From NCBI GenBank assembly GCA_048013815.1, contig CM106586.1, positions 17,050,001 to 17,114,000 of the forward strand: a stretch of DNA of 64,000 bases, given 5' to 3'. Position numbers and translations under genes: made by a program. Under the pieces are notes generated by a model. That model searched no databases. It was not told the DNA's origin and worked only from the letters and a program-made list of their open reading frames with translations. Positions 60,562-64,000 of the stretch are shown here, piece by piece (the first letter of the stretch is position 1; each line of letters starts with the position of its first letter). The DNA comes from Setoptus koraiensis. Taxonomy: Eukaryota; Arthropoda.

Positions 60562-63500
60562 TGCTGTTTGGCTAATTTGGACAATTGCCGATAATTACAC
60601 TATTGACTGATTGCGCATTAATTAAACTGACTGATAATTGACTGGTAATTGCACACACACATACACACTAATATACACTGATGATAATGACTATTAATTG
60701 ATTGCTTAATTGATCGGCTGGTTGAAGTGGACGCTGGTTTCATTTGCCGGACACTATCAAACTATTATACTATTATGCTATTATACTATTACGCTATTGG
60801 CGATTATGCTGGCTATTGTTTTGCCGTTGATTTTTTGGCTGTTCGCCGATACCAACGATAGCAACAATTTGTTTTGCGCTGATTGATAGCACACACACAC
60901 GCACGCCGACACAGCGGATAAAAGGGCGCATAAAACAGCGGATAAGACAGTGGATAGAGGCAGTCGGATGAGCTGCTGCGATGTATCACAATACTAATAA
61001 TATGGCCGTTGTGAGTGATGCGCACAGCGATGAGGCCATTGATGCGATGAGACTAGGCCAACTAAGGCACAAAAACAGGCATTTGTGCACAAGCACACAC
61101 AATCTGCTAGCATCAATGGGAAAATACGCACGCAACTACGGCTCGAAACTGGGCGCCCAACGCACTAGGCCAAATAAGACGAGCGATAGTGGGCGAACAG
61201 TGCGAATAGTGCGAATAGTAGTGCCTTTTACCCGGCCCAGTCACTATTCTAGCAACATCGCAATGGCATCTGCTCGATCCATTACCATCGCTGCTACGCT
61301 GCCGCTGTGTGTTCGTGTAGCGAAATGGCTTCGATGCGCAAACGGCAGCGCACACTCGCAACTAATCACACCATTTCAACACCAGCTCGGCGGCCTAAAA
61401 CTTGACAACTAGGCAACACGCTAGGCGGGCTCTCCCTTGAGCCAGTTCGCTAGTGTTTATTTTGCGCGTGGGACGAACGCGACGCGACCATGATGCTGGC
61501 TGCCAGTTCAACTGTTGCGCTCATGGAAACTTGCAGTGTGTGTGTGTGTGTTCAAACTGCAAGTTTACTCGCAAACTACTCAAACTGCCATCTAGAGACG
61601 CGAACTCCCGATGTAGCAAGACACGGCACAAGCCAAGGCTACGCACAAGCCCAATAACAGCCGTTTTGGCATACCATAAATGGAGTTTCCCATCGCACAA
61701 CGCAAAACGCTCATACGATCGCTCGCTCGTCGCTTGACACCGCATTTATGGGCTCGCATTTAGCCTAGTTACACTCGCCGCTTGTGAGCTTGGCAAAACT
61801 CACAAGCTCTAGCCAATGCAAACGCCGACCATCGTACGCTGAGTGCCAGATAGTGCAGTTAATTGAGCCACATCTAGGTTAGGTACACTCGTTTTGCTAT
61901 CAGTCGTTCAGCTATTATTAGGCTCTTACGCTCACAGTGTTGGCGGGGGCCCGCCACACACAAATATCCGAGATATGATACACGGCATGTGCCAAACCCG
62001 TTACACAGCCGCACACTGGCTCAATGCACAGTATGCAAATTTGTCGCCATTTAGCCCCCTCCGAAATTGCGCTACTTGTTCCGACACGGAAGTGAACACA
62101 TATTGCATCGGCTAATACTCATGCTCATGCACTGGAGGCAATAGATTGGTCTTGAGCTTCAGCTTACTACACAATGCTTATTATTAGCTTGCTCGCTTAT
62201 TATTAGTATCATGATTAACAATCATATTTTCTATTTCTTGCCTTTCAAGCAATGCTAACTTTATTTACGCGCTAGTTTACATTTAGCAAAGTTTTAGTAG
62301 CAACAACAATCCCATGCTCACACGTTGAATTGCTTAAAACAAATCGCTTCACAGATTAAGCATTTGGATGCCAGCCAAGAGCATTCATTATCACTGACTA
62401 TAACGGAATGAACTCCGACAATCCACACTGTCCACCGGTAGTTGCGCTGTATCAATCAACCTTCAGCTAACAACAACAACTCGTTGTCCGGATTCTCCAG
62501 TCTTGCGTTGGGCCCAAACGCAACAATACTGTTCATTGTCTCTAATCGACTTACACCACTCGGTTCATAGGGACAAAAGATCTGAGCCCGAATTCCACAG
62601 GTCAAACGAAGCCTTGCTGGAACACTACAATTTGTTATGCACAACTTACGGCAATTCCATATACCTTCTCATGGGCTTGAGGATTGGATCAGATTTATAA
62701 AATACCATGGTATTCTTGCGACAGAAATCATCAGCTTGGAAAATTTATGGAGAACATAAGATAGCTTCGAAAATGCAGCAAGTTGACTGATCAGATATCA
62801 GAATAAAGATTCTGGCTGAATAGTGACAGAACTTTGTTGTGTCAGCATCACAAGTTTCTTCTATATAGCCTGAGAGCATGATTATCGGACGGTGTGATAT
62901 TTTTTGTAGATAGTTTACATGTTAGTTCTATAGATCTCATAATCACGCAACAATCAATGCAGAGACAAAAGTGAGGATACGTCCCAGAAATAAGAAATTG
63001 ACGTCACACACAAGCAATCGTTTGCGATCCAATAAGGATCAGCGGAGGATTGAATGACCAAGTAACATCGATTGAAAAAATACGCCCAGAAGGACGAGAA
63101 AATCCAAGATAAAAATCGACTCTGAGCTCTTCTTGCCAGATGATGTGATGCGGAATTCATTTGAGGAATCGCTCTATTTAATCGCCTGAAACTCAGTCTT
63201 TCAATTGACACAAGATCATCATGTCCAAGCGCCGGTCAGAGTCGAGAAGACCATCTCTTTTCGCCGTCAGTGAGATTAGGTTTACTTAGCAACTCCATAA
63301 CATCCTGTTAGATACAATTGAAGTTGGAGATTATTGTGAGAATAACCGATTATTTACATCTTAAGATATTACTACACAAAGAGATTGTAGGTTATCTGAG
63401 ATAACTTACAATACCCCTTCCTAAATAAATAGCATGTTGATTTTGTTATTAGACTATACTTTTGGATGAGTCAAGATGCACTGTGGTAGTTACTGGTGTT

Positions 63501-63788
63501 GTTGTGTAACGATGACAGCGTTAAATTAAAGCTGCAACATACGACGTGAGATATTCAGCATTAACAGCTGATAATGGCAGTGGCATTTCTTAGAGTACAG
63601 TGACATCCCTTGCATTGCGAAAATTTTTATACATTTGTGACACAAAGACGGCAACAACCTCTTGTACTCTTGCCTTCATTCCAAACATTACAAATCATCC
63701 AGAGCAAATGGCACCCTCACTATTTCTGGAAATTGTATAGATTATATAGCAACAATAGAAGGCACAGTATCTCACAAAGTAGTAGAGC
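60562..63788. other. Large intergenic region between PINCH and mevalonate kinase
   Basis: 3.2 kb without a supportable gene. A plus-strand frame at 60981-61412 (143 codons) and minus-strand frames at 62456-62644 and 62954-63211 have no domains. GT/CA runs lie at about 60892-60904 and 61535-61550. It should hold both flanking promoters (the two genes are divergent). Confidence 0.4.
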
Positions 63789-63890
63789 ATGATCTGCAAG
63801 ATTCCATCTGAACATCAGCAATACAACATCGACTGTAGCGCGCCGGATAAAGTTATAGTAAGTGGCGAGTATTCTGTTGTTTACGGTAAG
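63789..63890 (+). CDS. Mevalonate kinase, first exon (cut by right edge)
   Basis: The ATG at 63789 opens 34 codons up to a good donor (AAG|GTGAGT, 63891). The exon ends SAPDKVIVSGEYSVVYGK, which matches the N-terminal GHMP-kinase strand-turn-strand of mevalonate kinase (SAPGKVILHGEHAVVHGK in human). That enzyme phosphorylates mevalonate in the isoprenoid pathway. Gly is replaced by Asp in APGK here, and His by Tyr in GEH; ERG8-type phosphomevalonate kinase is the other possibility. An acceptor-like TCGACAG at 63941-63947 lies close by, but the sequence after it does not clearly continue the family, so the second exon may lie beyond the window. Confidence 0.6.
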
Positions 63891-64000
63891 GTGAGTTTAA
63901 CGACACCCAATAACTTGAGGAATTATTTTTCTTCTACTATTCGACAGTATATACCTCTAACCACTTGTTGCTTTTCTCCTTCCTCGCGGACACATATTTA

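Noticed and set aside
60981-61412. 143-codon plus-strand ORF upstream of PINCH
   Set aside because: Irregular residue pattern, no domain, and it lies in a region with overlapping frames on both strands.
62456-63211. Minus-strand frames of 62 and 85 codons near the right end
   Set aside because: No recognisable domain; a possible acceptor upstream of the first is not supported by a preceding exon.

Overview
This looks like an arthropod nuclear genome window, most likely from an acariform mite. The gene set is purely animal: NOMPC/TRPN, Src42A-type kinase, PINCH, BTAF1, cornichon, DNAJC12, BORCS8, mitochondrial uS15 and NAA10. Almost every gene is one uninterrupted exon. The TRPN channel (2044 aa), the BTAF1 ATPase (1689 aa) and a 2658-aa ankyrin protein each occupy a single open frame. 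The few introns that can be placed are mostly 97-176 bp (122 and 146 bp among them), with GT-AG ends. Together with an array of intronless 7-TM chemoreceptors, this extreme intron poverty resembles compact trombidiform or eriophyoid mite genomes. That assignment is inference; nothing in the window names the species.

Layout. Positions 1-6330 hold a minus-strand tandem array of gustatory-receptor-like genes: one cut by the left edge, two whole and one relic. A small secreted cysteine-containing ORF sits between copies, and a foldback DNA element (MITE, 1443-1895) lies in the spacer. A second MITE (6885-7096) and a 14-bp palindromic tandem repeat (7921-7976) lie in the 5' region of an ABCC4/MRP4-like exporter (8792-13509). 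Next come a LOTUS-Tudor germ-granule protein (14757-16788), NAA10 and mitochondrial uS15m on the minus strand, and a two-exon secreted Asn-rich protein of unknown role (19082-19820). The NOMPC channel follows (22197-28331).

Positions 28784-31814 carry three tandem paralogues of a small secreted protein family. They share a nearly fixed signal peptide and promoter but have strongly divergent, highly charged mature parts. I did not recognise this family, and it is the best candidate in the window for an undescribed system. A giant ankyrin/disordered protein fills 33198-41174 (minus).

From 43084 to the right edge the window is a dense set of housekeeping and signalling genes. In order they are Src42A-like kinase (minus), BTAF1 (plus), DNAJC12 (plus, two exons), ALDH1-class aldehyde dehydrogenase (minus), BORCS8 (minus), cornichon (plus, divergent from BORCS8) and PINCH/LIMS (minus, three exons). 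The first exon of a probable mevalonate kinase runs off the right edge.

The genes do not form one pathway. The common themes are sensory function (chemoreceptors, NOMPC), secreted lineage-specific proteins and conserved single-copy housekeeping genes. By eye, base composition is mosaic: ABCC4 (5' two thirds), nompC and the ankyrin gene use G/C-ending codons heavily, while the genes from 43 kb onward are A/T-ending. No retroviral or Polinton-like element, CRISPR array, rRNA or confident tRNA was seen.
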